Assembly: GCA_030077755.1 (NCBI GenBank)
Contig: JAQJZZ010000008.1
Coordinates: 806,001 to 870,000 of the forward strand
Source: Filosporella fistucella
Taxonomy: Eukaryota; Ascomycota; Leotiomycetes; Helotiales
Direction of reading: 5' to 3'
Length of the DNA: 64,000 nucleotides
Below are positions 10,286-21,012 of this stretch, piece after piece (the stretch's first letter is position 1; every line of letters begins with the position of its first letter). The notes beneath the pieces were generated by a model. The model saw nothing but the letters and a program-made list of their open reading frames with translations, was not told the origin of the DNA and searched no databases. The position numbers and the translations under genes were made by a program.

Positions 10286-12570
10286 TTAGGCGTTCATATC
10301 AGGAGCTTGTAGAATCAAATCGTTCTTGGAAAGCTGTTGTCTATTTTCTTGGGGCCAATTTTGAGCGTGTGCCAGTTCCTCGTTATGCATTATTTTCTCT
10401 ATAGAGCCTGGTCTGACTGTACCATTAACATGAGCCGAGACCTCGGAATGGAGACTTCTCATGAATGTTTCCAAGCCAGTATCTTGGACAGTATTTGAGC
10501 GACTGTTTTCTCGCAAGATGAGAGCGATTGCGCTGGCTTGTAACTGGGAAGAAGATAAATTATCAGAATTTGACGTACTGTAAGATGCAAGACTAACCTC
10601 TAGATCTGCTCTAGTGAATCCACTTTGAGGTGTTCTCAAAATTTGTACCGAAAGAGCGCATAATGCCACAAGGGGTGCGTGTATCGGCGTAAGAGCCGAG
10701 GGGTGGCCAGTCTCATGAACGTCATTCATGATTTTCACAATGGAGCGTGCCGCAGCACAGCAGATATTCTGCCCATTAAGAAGCCTCAATCTGTAAGGCG
10801 CCTGGATAAAATGAACGTCAAGGGTTTTCTGAGTTCCCTTGGCATTCACGATAAGTGCATTTCGGTGAATCAAAAAGAGGCTTTATTCGGTCAGAAGACA
10901 CCTGAGTTTTGGTAGAGAACACTTACGTCTGATAAAATTGAGTTGCCATGAATAATACCGCAGGTGAAATCAAAGGATCACAAAAGGAGTGTTCGGAAGG
11001 TCTAAGCCTGTCAACAGTGTTCAACTTCTTGAGACTCTGGTTCATACCTCAGATCATGGGGCAAGTGCTCTGACCATTCAAGTAGCATTTGATCAAGCTC
11101 TCCTGCCTCCCGCATTTTCAACTTGATCAATTCTTCGTGAGACAATCGTCCCGTCTCTTGGGTGTGTCTCGATATCAGAAGTTTTTCATTTACTTGCCCT
11201 TGTAGCCGAGCTAGCTCGAAGATTGCTTGTAAGGCTCTTCCCTTGTCCTGACACGATGCGTCACTCTCGTTGGTGCTATCATACACAGTCGCTGGAATGT
11301 TGAAATTGCAATCATAATCTCTGATAATTCCAGGTCTTTCCAGTTCTATTGATAAAGTTCTGTCCAGAATATACAGCACCAACCATATTCGGCGCGACTG
11401 TTTCTCCAGTTTGGAGATGGTCTCGGCTGGGCGAGTTGTTGAGCTGCGGTTCAGTCCTAGGGTCAATGCCATTGAAATTCCCAGTCCAAGGAAACTCCAA
11501 GCTAGTCCTGATTTGTTACACCCCCTTGATATAATGGCGGACAGAGCGAGTATGTTTACTACTTCCAGAGAAGTCGCAGTGACTAGTGTACCGAGATTTG
11601 CGGAAACATAATTCAAACATCGGCTGGGGAGATCATTCCCGTCCTGAACCAGGCCGATACTTCCAGCTCCCAGCACCAGGCAATAAATCGTAGAGTCAAA
11701 CTCAGGCCTAGTACCTGTTGTGGCGATGCAAAGCATTTGTGGCAATCGGAAATCCGTTTTTGTGACTGTGCTTCCAAAGATTGGGAACACCATGTTGATT
11801 GTTGACAGGAACCGACCGATTAAAAAGTCATGATCATGAAACTTTTGGAGAATCTCCTCTATACTCGTACTTGGTGAATTACAATGCATTGCTTCAATCC
11901 GAGCCTGGCTTTCTTTATACTGGCGATAAAAGCGTTGAGGATGTCCGATTCTTGCAAAGGCAAGGTCAAGCCATTGGCTCAAGATGTAAACACTGTTACT
12001 ACCGGCAAACCTTGGTATTGCTGGTAAGCCACTAACAACAGCTCTTTCATGGGATATATTGTCTGATTCGAGTTCCGGAACTTGATTGATTGTGGGTTTA
12101 CTCACGTGTATGCGACTATTGAGAGACTGGCTTTCTTGCGCAAACGCGGTTGGAGATGCTTCAGAGTCCAGGAGATACGAAGTAGAACGAGATGCCTCTG
12201 ATATACTAGGAGATTGTGAATTTTGAGGACTTTCGACTCGTTTCTGTGCTTCTTGCCGTCGAACAATGGCCGTAGGCTGACGAGGATCCTGTGTTATGCA
12301 CCTGACTTTGGCCACGGCACAATTTGAGCAGTCGGGATGTCGCTCATCGCAACGGATCTTTTTGGATCGGCATCTATTGCATGCATGTGTAAGCCGCTTT
12401 CGCTTTCGAGGCAAAGGGTCAGAATCATCATGACCACTGTTTCGATCGGTTTGGTTAGAAGTTGTGATATCGGCTACTGAAGAGCTCGAAGCAGACAAAT
12501 TCCAAGCTGGCATGTTCTCGACCTGGCCATAACGGAGACGACGTTGACAGAGATTCTCGCCTTTTTGCAA
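10286..12570 (-). CDS. Zn(II)2Cys6 fungal-specific transcription factor
   Basis: Nuclear regulator, complement of 10286..10880, 10927..11001 and 11048..12570, about 730 aa. The zinc cluster is textbook: Cys64-x2-Cys67-x6-Cys74-x6-Cys81-x2-Cys84-x6-Cys91, preceded by the basic run RKRKR. The fungal_trans middle-homology region spans roughly residues 230-500 (ISMALTLGLNR, RRIWLVLYILDRTLSIELERPGIIRD). Two 46-nt introns near the end are inferred because they alone carry HLPHDL through to a typical LISPAVLFMATQFYQT-LFLIHRNAL region. A further stretch of 54 nt (GTTAGT..CCCAG, about 10544-10597) looks like an optional in-frame intron. The start could also be the second Met at residue 20. The target genes may be the neighbours in 1-9.9 kb. 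Confidence 0.85.
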
Positions 12571-13695
12571 ATGTGATTGTGATCTCTCCTTAGGTTTTAC
12601 TGAGCTTGATTGTTTCTCTTTCTAGGCTTGACGTGATATGGTGCCACGACCACGATGATCGGGACAGCGATCCTTCAGAAAAGTAGCCGGTCGATAAGTA
12701 GGAACCTTCAGATCCTGGAGTTGTGACTGCAACTGTTCGGTCGATCGATCTACTCATCTAGCAGGTTAAATTTACCTATGTTCGAATGTTCCAAGTCAGG
12801 TACGAAATGAAGGTAGGTGTCAATGCACGGTGCTATACCTTACCCCGCTCCTGCTCCCTCGAAATACCGGAGCGCCATTGTACAGTACGCAGTCCCCCAC
12901 ATTCCGTTACCCCATAGTTTCGGACCCAACTCCATACCCAGCACAACATTGCTACAGACAAGATATTGCATTTATTTGTTCATCTTATCTAACGAGTCTG
13001 CAATAGTAGATATTTTCCCTGTCAAATATATCTACAATATCTGAATACAATACCTCAACTCGCTAAGGTAAATAAGATTCAAGGGAGAAGCTGGCGTAGG
13101 AATATGTACTAGAAGAGCCCTGAAGTCCACGCGACTCGAGGCAGATTGATTTTCTATTTTGTTTGGATGTAACTTTGAAATTCTAAAGGAGTTATTCAAA
13201 GTCCTAGAAATACTAGGTAAAGTTATTGAGATATCTCATCACTATTCCACTACGTTCTTCTGATCCTAAAGCTTTAAATTTTTATTCTATGGATAAGTGG
13301 TATCAAATAATATTTAGTTTAGTTTAGGAGAATATAATTTATTATCATTGTACTTATTTCCCTTAGATATCTAAGCAAATCCTTTATTTCAAGATAAAAT
13401 TACTACTTTAAAAGTAATAGAAATGTACAAAATATACATAGAGAATAATATGTTATAAAATCTACCTAGATTTTCAATACTATTATGGTTCTAGGAAATT
13501 ATAGCTAGGCTTAGTACAATTATTGCCTTTATATGCCTCTATCTTTATCATGCTCACTTCATAGTCATCTTCCCCCTTTCGTCTCACTTTTATCTTCCCT
13601 CTCACTTGTCAATTCCTTTGCCCTCCCTCTCGTTCCTTCCCCTTACCTATCTCGCTTAAAGCTGCCTCCTTCCCTCCTTTCTACTTCCTCAGGAG

Positions 13696-13801
13696 TATAA
13701 AGCGCTCAGCCATCATTAACAAATACTCTCTGCATCACACAAGAACGAGACGCACCATGCACGTCACTGGTGAAGCGACCTTCCTATGCGAAGGCGATTA
13801 A
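13696..13801 (+). promoter_or_regulatory. Orphan core promoter with short ORF
   Basis: A consensus TATAAA at 13696-13701 follows a C/T-rich tract. It is followed 56 bp later by an ATG (13757) in a good context (CGCACCATGC). The frame has 14 codons, a stop (TAA 13799-13801), and then stays open for 18 more codons. This could be a decayed short gene or a transcript start of a non-coding RNA. Confidence 0.3.
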
Positions 13802-13939
13802 TATCATGGGCCTGAGAAACATCTGGTCGTCCAAAATGACAACGTGTCATCGTAACCTTGTTGCCCCCCTGGAGAATGATTTACCTCTATATCTATTCCA
13901 CCCACAGATATCCACTTATTTATACAATTTCCAGGTGAA

Positions 13940-14140
13940 ACTCGACACTTTGAACATGCATAACTGTCGACACAACTGTCGAGTTTCGACAGTTTGGGAA
14001 AGTGACGTCGACAATTGACAAGTCCGATAAGCAACCGCCTGGATCACCGTCGAATTTCGACAGTTTAGGAAAGTAGCGTCGACAGTCGACAAATCTATAT
14101 AACCAACTGTCGACACAACCGTCGAGTTTCGACAGTCGAC
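13940..14140. repeat. Tandem array (about 71-bp period) of TCGAC-rich palindromes
   Basis: Three units carry the hairpin ACTGTCGA-GTT-TCGACAGT or a close variant, at 13975-13993, about 14047-14063 and 14119-14136. Each is spaced 70-72 bp from the next. Unit ends repeat AACTGTCGACACAAC (13962-13976 and 14105-14119). The phrase after the hairpin (CAGTTTGGGAAAGT, CAGTTTAGGAAAGT) is also shared. GTCGAC sites recur throughout. The units are diverged, so the array is old or under selection only at the palindromes. Confidence 0.8.
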
Positions 14141-15112
14141 TATAGCCCATCTAAAGGCTACATCAAGGACCGACGGATGGATGGTTGTCGTATGTCTGGT
14201 TCTGCTGGAGTCAGGTATAGTGGCAAAGTAGTCGGAGGGAGGGTGTTGGCTGGCAGGCGGCCCAGGAGGCGTGGAGGATATGATTGACCAGTTGATCGAT
14301 AGTTTCCTTGGTACAAGTTGTGAGATAGCTTCGTTATAGAGTGAGGATAAAGGGGATGAAGGGGAAGAGAGTGACAGAGAAAGTTTAGGTTGACAACAAC
14401 AGTCTGACAGCAGTAATAGAGGCTGGCCATTGTTGTCATTATAAAATTGCCCAATCTCTTCTTCCAATGCAGCAAAGAAGAATATCTTATATCTCAAAAT
14501 CCTTACCTATCTTAATCTCTAAAACCCTCTAGGTAACCGACCCACTTAAATAACCTTTTCTTGTCTCTTCAACTACCACCAGCTCCCCACCAATGCTATG
14601 GTCAAAATCATACCGTATGTTGAATTGGATTGGAATAGTTGAAGGCAAAGGGATTTATATACCTAAACCTCAAGACTATAGATGAAAGGGAAGATAAAAT
14701 GAGAAAATACTAAACATGACTTTTACTTGGAATGGTACAATTCTCCCCGATTCGTGTTGTTTGTTAATTGAGATAGATTTATTGACTGGGTATTCTCTCC
14801 TAAATCATTTTTTATTTCGAAGCCTCTCACATCCTCCGTTCAACTTCCTCCTCTGGTCTGTAGTCCACCCGCAAATTCGAACTCGAGGATACTGGTTCTT
14901 CTCTCTTTACAAAATCAGTAGGGATCTTGAAATAATTTGCTTTAAAGCGTTAACACCCTAAATTCTTCTCTTCCAACCTGGCTTCACTGACGCCTGCGTA
15001 TCACCTCCACCATTGTTCAGGGCAGAGCCAATGAATACAACCTCCACGGCAGCAAATCTATATTTCGCGACCCGTCAGCTTTTCAATATACTAGAAAAAG
15101 ATAAGCAGGGGA

Positions 15113-15701
15113 ATGGATTGTACTAACGTAGCAGTAGCAGCAAATATCTCTACTCTCCTCGCGGTGCTAAGCTCTGATCAAGCTAGACACCGGATCAGAT
15201 GTTGACATTGTCTCTCGCGAATTTTTGGACGACGCAGGATTCGATGTTTCTCTGCTAAAATCCATCCCGCCAGAAGAGGCGGAATCATTTGTCACCATCG
15301 GCGGAAAACTGTACAAGCCGGAATATAAAATACGGCTCAGTTGGTACATGGATGGAGAGCAAAGATTCAGAAGAAATGTCTTCTATGTGGTCACTGGGGC
15401 ACCAGTCGATCTACTTCTGGGGTCTAAGAAGTTCGCTTCGGAGGCGGCAAAGAGAGTGGCTCTGTTCAGCAGAAAGCCAAAATCAGGTGGTAAGCAATCT
15501 GTGATGGTGGGTTTGGCTCATGGCTTGCTGACTTTAAAAGCGATGGAAGAGATCGAGAGAAGAAATGAGAAAGAAAGAAGACTTGCTGCTGAGGAAGAAG
15601 AAGAAAGATTGATCCGTGAGGATCTGGAGAGGAGGAAGAAAGCGCAGGAGGAAATTCTAAAAATGAAGGCAGTGCAGGATCCTGAACTAGGACAAATATA
15701 G
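15113..15701 (+). pseudogene. Retropepsin-like aspartic protease domain protein with disrupted 5' end
   Basis: From 15171 an open frame reads LIKLDTGSDVDIVSREFL, which carries the DTG active-site triad of retroviral-type aspartic proteases. It then gives a flap-like FVTIGGKLYKPEYKIRLSW and a VDLLLGSKKF hydrophobic-Gly strand. The C-terminal tail (residues from about 15540) is a charged Glu/Arg coiled coil ending in LGQI at 15701. The frame has no ATG upstream: a TAA sits at 15168-15170. A Met-initiated frame from 15113 ends in NISTLLAVL, just where such domains begin, but is one frame off. This may be a broken domesticated protease, a missed splice or a frameshifted expression unit. Confidence 0.6.
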
Positions 15702-16736
15702 GAAGACCAAACTTGACGCCAATATTGATTTCCCCGTCGCGTTGATGAATCTAAGCTTATTTACTTTTAAAAGCAAGGATATTATTACTTTCCCTTTCTT
15801 TTTCTAAATTCCTTAAAACTCCGAAAATGAAGCATATAATCCGTAACTCTAGAAACCTTCTTTTAACTGCAAACTATTCAGAAACAATCAGTAAAAGACT
15901 CGAAAAAGTCAAGGCATCTTAAAAACTCAAAAATGCATTCTCCAATTTGACTTCTATATTAGTCCTCGAACTCGAAGCAAAGTCAAACTCGACACAAAGC
16001 TATAAGAACTCTTATCTACAAACAACTAAGACAATCTAGCGACTGCAATCCCCTAGTTTAGAAGCTTCTCTTTCCCTCCAAGAAAGGAACTCTAGTTTGA
16101 GTAGAATTCAGGTACATGTGGAAGCTTATTTGTACCAGGAGAACTGGGATATGAGGGTTGTACCTCCTACGAAAGTTAGGAAAGAGGAAGAATAAAGTTC
16201 TTAGTACCTTTTTGGAAGTAGATTAGTTGATAGGATGAAAGTTTGATGATCTGGATAGCAAAGTAATATATCTGATGACTTGGGAGAATGATGAAGTGGA
16301 CTTGGTACGAAGCTAGCTTATTTCGATTTACACACATACTGTGCAAGTCGATGAATGAAGAAGAATCGCAATTAAATCCACTTGATACAAAACGAGAAAG
16401 AGGAAGTAGTAAGAAGAGATTATGGCCTCTCACCAAACTCAATCGTCACTCATAATAAAAAAAAAGTACTCAAAAATGAAGCAGAGACAGATGCGAGTTC
16501 AAGCAAATTTTCATCAACCAACTAAACTACCATCTCCAAATAGCAGTAATAGAGAAGTACAAAAACACCTCGGAAGGTGGGTATGATATAACATTATAGC
16601 AAAACACCAGACACCTTTTACGCCTCGCTATCTCTTAATCCACATTCGTGCAATAAGCATTGAATTCTCGCTCGTCCTGATCAAAACAAGCTCAACAGTT
16701 TACGGCTCAAGCTCGCCGACAGCTCACTACAACCAC
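15702..16736. other. Intergenic, no gene seen
   Basis: Downstream of both flanking genes, with moderately AT-rich sequence. The short frames here have no recognisable domain. Confidence 0.4.
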
Positions 16737-17786
16737 CTAATACCCCCTCCCACCGCTCTGTCCTAGCGCTCCAAGACCCTGATGCAATTGCGGCGCATTG
16801 CCAGGCGGCGTAACACTATTCCCACCTACGCTCCTTTGTCCAAAATAATCTTGTCCGGGGACACTAGTATTATAATTCTCACTTCTCTGGCCTCCGGTTA
16901 TCAAAGGCAGATTAGCCTCACTCGCATTCTCGATATCCCTCGTCTTGCCATGTCTATTCGCAGCTTTCAAAAGAGCAGCTTGTTCCTCTCTCTTCTGTTT
17001 CTGAGCCCCTTTCCAGGCTACGATTCCCCATGCTAGGAGCGCGGCAGAGATACCGATTGCGAAGGCGATGGTTACAATGAGTCCGGAGGTGGAGAGGGAG
17101 TCATCTTTCTTCATGCAGACGTCTGCGCCCGCTACGGAGGTGAAACAGATGTTTCCTGGTGCGCAGGAGGCGATTAGAGTTGTGGTTGGGATGCAGGAGA
17201 GGGTTTTTCCGCCAGTGACGGAGCAGAAGGAGGTGGATTTTGTGGTCGTGACTGAGCAGACTAAGGGCGTAGTTGTGGTTCCTGTTTGAGAGGCTGCTGA
17301 TACTGTGCTGCCGGATGTGGTAGATGTTGTAGATGAGGCTGTGGAATCGGAAGTACTTGAGGTTGTAGTCCCAACAGTAGTAGAATCTTGTGTGGTGGTA
17401 GCCTCAGTTGTAGCAGGTGTTGTGGTCTTAATCGATGTCGATTTCACAGTAGCAGAAGACTTTTTCGAAGAAGTCTTCGCTGTCGTAGGATCGGTGCTAT
17501 CCTGTCTCCTCTTCAACTCCGCTGCTATACCTCCAACCGGCTCACAATCATGTTTAAACCAAACCGCCTCAGCCGTTGAATCAGCACTTGAACAGCCGGC
17601 AGCAAACAAACATTGTTCGATCTCATCCAACTTCCTCAGATCGATGCCTGCGCGCAGACAATTCGAGATTTTCTTGCTATTCCCACATGTTATCCTAGCA
17701 ACGAGATCTTCGATATTATTTTGAGCACATCCGGTCGCAGAAACAATTGTGGCAGATGCCAACAATGCCAGGAGTATCGATCGCAT
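16737..17786 (-). CDS. Secreted CFEM-like, Ser/Thr-rich single-pass surface protein
   Basis: Single-exon, 349 aa. A signal peptide is seen (MRSILLALLASATIVSA). Next comes a Cys-rich N-terminal module with cysteines at 20, 34, 43, 59, 65 and 81, spaced like a reduced CFEM domain (ITCGN ... CLFAAGC). Residues about 95-170 are a mucin-like Ser/Thr stretch expected to be heavily O-glycosylated. A second Cys cluster (VCSVTTTKSTSFCSVTGG, ASCAPGNICF) precedes one transmembrane helix (GLIVTIAFAIGISAALLAWGIVAW). A basic, Gln/Gly-rich cytoplasmic tail follows. The layout resembles WSC/Mid2-type wall sensors, which report cell-wall stress, but no sensor family is proven. Confidence 0.8.
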   Translation of the reverse strand: MRSILLALLASATIVSATGCAQNNIEDLVARITCGNSKKISNCLRAGIDLRKLDEIEQCLFAAGCSSADSTAEAVWFKHDCEPVGGIAAELKRRQDSTDPTTAKTSSKKSSATVKSTSIKTTTPATTEATTTQDSTTVGTTTSSTSDSTASSTTSTTSGSTVSAASQTGTTTTPLVCSVTTTKSTSFCSVTGGKTLSCIPTTTLIASCAPGNICFTSVAGADVCMKKDDSLSTSGLIVTIAFAIGISAALLAWGIVAWKGAQKQKREEQAALLKAANRHGKTRDIENASEANLPLITGGQRSENYNTSVPGQDYFGQRSVGGNSVTPPGNAPQLHQGLGALGQSGGRGY

Positions 17787-19200
17787 GGTGGTTGATTGAG
17801 CGAAAAGGAGGAACGGGGGGATCGGGGTGTCAGCACAGGTTGCGACTTCAGCTCTGTGCGACGATGGTAGCCTGAATGGTACCTAGGTATTGAAGTGAGG
17901 TTATAGATTAGTGAAGATGGTTAATTCATATGGGATGAACCTCAAAACGAAATCAACAGGAGAAAGAAAGAAGAAGACATAAATAAAAGAGTGTTTCTTC
18001 CCGAAATGAGCCTGGACAACGTTACCAGCCACTACTAACCTACCGGTACCAACAAGTACACCATCAGTGCTTATTTTAAGGACAGACACAGAGGCGAAGC
18101 TCATGAGGCTTTAGCTGAGAGCGAGGATGATAGGGGTGTGAACCGTGTGATAGGGGTCTTGCAGGGCAAGGCAGAGTTGATTGGGACAGTCAGCGACATG
18201 GGCGGACACTAAACCTTGCAGGCCGAAGCTGTGCATCCTGATTCTGACAGACGATAGCAAAAGAACGGTAGAAGGGTAGCATCTAGATCGGGCTGATGTG
18301 GATTGCGAAAGAATCGTAATAGTCGTAAAAGAAAGAGAAAAGAATGGGATACGACGACGAAGAGGCCTCGCAATCCTATTAAAAAGATTATATGAATTCC
18401 CTAGCAGACTCCATTTCTCTCCACCTCGTCTCCACTGACTGACGAAGCGGTGACCCAGCAGATATTCTCTCCGGCTACTCCCATTTTCATCGTGGTGGCT
18501 GAGTTCAAGTGGTACGGCGCAGCCTTGGCGTTTAACTCAAAGTGTACGGCTGAAACTGGTGCAGAGGAATTGTGAAAATGAGTGAGACAGTAAGATGATT
18601 TTGAGTCGCATACTCGTTCCAATAGAAGAGGTAAAGGCTAGACAGTATGGGGCAGGACAATGGACAAAGCGAGGGTGTGTGCAGTCAGCATCTGGTGCTG
18701 ATACTGGAAATTTGAAAGCGAGTGATGAGGTGATGAGATGTGAGCTGTGATCTGAGAAGTGAGCAGACGTAAAAGGGGCTGGCGCAACCAGATGGGAGGA
18801 TTCGATAGACGAGAAACAAACAACAAATGTTTAGTCAGCGTGGTGACTGGATTTGAGGAATAGGGAGTCAACGGATGAACGCGATATAAGTGCAATATGT
18901 ATATGCATGAATAGAAAAGTAGATGGAATTGTTAGAAAATCAATGGAGGGAGAGAGTTGGTTATATCTTTTGACAAAATGCCAAGTTCGTATCGAGTCAC
19001 GTGTTGTCCCAATACGTCATATCCCATTCAGGTGAATCGCCTTGTTTGACTTGGCTGGAGTATTCCGTATACTATATATGCTCTTCAAAAGCAAGACTTC
19101 TCGTATACTTTACATCTCAAGACATTCATCAAATCCTTCAACATACCAAAAATACAAGGTCTCAACTACAAGACACATACAAACCTCCCGTACAAACAAC
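17787..19200. promoter_or_regulatory. Divergent promoter region of surface protein and I78 inhibitor
   Basis: A 1.4-kb gap between two start codons. The right end carries TATATATG about 130 bp upstream of the ATG at 19201 and then A/C-rich sequence typical of a 5' leader. No additional gene is seen. Confidence 0.45.
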
Positions 19201-19584
19201 ATGCCTCTCGTTGTTCCAGGTATCAACTCTGGTGGTGATGATTCCAAGACTCAGGAATGGATGAATAAGTTGGTTGGCAAGAAGTTGCATGATGGCCCTT
19301 CTGATGCTACGGTATGTTGATACTGATCCTCTTTTTCCCCTTCACACATCTATGCTCACTCTCTTCTTCTCTCCCAATACCACATCTAACACGTCCAGAA
19401 CTTCGCCAAGAAGGACCTTCCAAAGGAGACAAGAATCATCGAACCAGGTTCTATGGTTACCAAAGATTTCAAGCCTGACCGGTAAGCCATATGTCTATGA
19501 GTATTTGGGAGGGTGACTAATAGAGATAGGTTAAATGTTCATCTCAAGGAGGACGGAACCGTTTCTCATGTTGATCATCAATAG
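19201..19584 (+). CDS. Peptidase inhibitor I78 family protein
   Basis: Small cytosolic-looking protein of 82 aa from exons 19201..19311, 19399..19481 and 19530..19584. Joining the exons gives KETRIIEPGSMVTKDFKPDR followed by LNVHLKEDGTVSHVDHQ. This is the I78 signature: R-x-I-x-P-G-S-x-V-T-x-D-x-x-P-x-R-L-N-V. The family is known for serine-protease inhibitors in bacteria and is common in fungi without a proven target. There is no signal peptide. The strong promoter-like upstream sequence suggests it is expressed. The three exons are tiny, so automated annotation can easily miss it. Confidence 0.85.
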
Positions 19585-20149
19585 AGGGGTTAATTCGCCT
19601 TCTACTGTACCATAGCGTAGCATGATATCATGAACCATGAATGAACGTTGAGCTTCTGAGATATCTTTTCTTGAAGGACAGGACTTCTTGATTGTGATAA
19701 TTGAACAAATAAGCCTACCTATGTGATCCCATTACCCATGTACTAGGTAATGTAGATAGATAGATATACATAAGTCGCCTCCCTGCCCCGTCCTTTGAGA
19801 CCGATCATTACGTACCATCCCATCCAAACGGCAGAAACCAGAACTCAAAATCCTTAATTTCCATAGAACTTCCTGTCTTGTATCTGCAACGTAGCATAAA
19901 ATAACAGAAATCAATAATATTTGTACATCTCAGCTTAAAATCGTCTTGAAAGGTTCCTAACCTAAATCCATAACCCCACACCCAAATCAGCTGACCATAC
20001 ACATACACGTACCCCGCCTAAACCGCACACCTGGTCCCTTCCGCACCCCTGATCGCGGGGCACTCTCAGTCTCTCAATTCTCCAGTTCCAGTACCTCTAT
20101 CATCCTCTCCAAACAACCCATCACTCTCGCCCTCAAACAAACCAACAAG
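19585..20149. other. Intergenic with Tma20 promoter
   Basis: Contains the 3' end of the I78 gene and the promoter of Tma20. The last 120 bp is C/T- and A/C-rich. No other gene is seen. Confidence 0.4.
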
Positions 20150-21012
20150 ATGTTTAAAAAAGAGTATATCTCCCTCTTCCTCTGCTCAACCCCATACAAA
20201 CCCCAACACAGCAGCGCAAAAGCTAACAAACCTAGCATCTCCCCAGGTTCAAAATCGAAGGTTAAATCCTCCGTTCAACGCGCCATTCGCACACAGCTTG
20301 TACAGACGTATCCACTGCTAGCACCGCATATCGATGAGATTGTGCCAAAGAAGGAGCAGCTGGATGCTATGAAGATGTATGTTCTCTCTCTGTTCACTCT
20401 ACGACTTGAATTGGGGTTGGGACTAGGATTGAGTTCTCTAGCAATTTTGTGATATGAACGTCCTCTTCCTTCTGCTCCTTTTGCCTTTCACACTTCCACC
20501 ATTAAATCCATACCTCTTGCTCTCATTGCAGTTATCAACTCCATTACAAACTGACACTCCCCAGCCCAGAAAGAGTAACACTCTACCTCATCGGACCAAC
20601 CCCCCTCTTCTACCAACACATGACCGACGCTCTCCTCCCGCACCTAAAACTCGTTCACCGTTTCCCGCACGCCTTCCCCTCCATCCGCATCGACAGAGGT
20701 GCAATCCGTTTCGTCCTCTCGGGCGCGACTCTCATGGCTCCCGGTCTTACATCCACAGGCGGAAGATTACCAAATGGAGATAAAGAAGAGAAAGGGAAAT
20801 ATGGGGAGAGTGAGGAAGGAGAGGGATGGTATGGAGGGAGGGAATTAGAGAAGGGAGAGCCGGTTGTGGTTTGTGCCGAGGGGAAGAGAGAGGCGTGTGC
20901 GGTTGGGTTGTTGAGTATGGGGACTAGGGAGACGAGGGAGAAGGGGAAGGGACCCGTGGTGGAGGAGGGACATTATCTTGGGGATGGGTTGTGGAGGTTA
21001 CAGACTGAGTAG
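20150..21012 (+). CDS. TMA20: Translation machinery-associated protein 20 (MCT-1/DENR partner, PUA domain)
   Basis: Ribosome-associated factor of 211 aa that acts with Tma22/DENR in recycling and re-initiation. Exons are 20150..20163, 20236..20376 and 20532..21012. The first exon is only 14 nt, coding MFKK and part of Asp. The acceptor at 20235 is chosen because it alone gives MFKKDISPGSKSKVKSS, matching the family. The second junction gives AMKIYQLHYKLTLPSPERVTLY. The N-terminal MCT domain ends near HLKLVHRFPHAFPSIRIDRGA, followed by the PUA domain (AIRFVLSGATLMAPGLTS). A charged Gly/Glu insertion (about residues 127-152) sits in the PUA region. It ends EGHYLGDGLWRL, a conserved tail. Confidence 0.9.

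Larger units (their letters stand above)
12571..15112. other. Gene-poor interval, partly AT-rich
   Basis: The first 500 bp is the promoter of the zinc-cluster gene. From about 13140 to 13560 base composition turns clearly AT-rich. 13560-13690 is pyrimidine-rich. A palindrome array is listed separately. 14500-15110 has no recognisable gene. Reading frames here, including one of 193 codons on the minus strand over the palindromes, are low-complexity by-products. Confidence 0.5.

Noticed and set aside
13916..14497. 193-codon minus-strand frame
   Set aside because: It runs through the palindrome array and its apparent repeats are only the translated DNA repeats.
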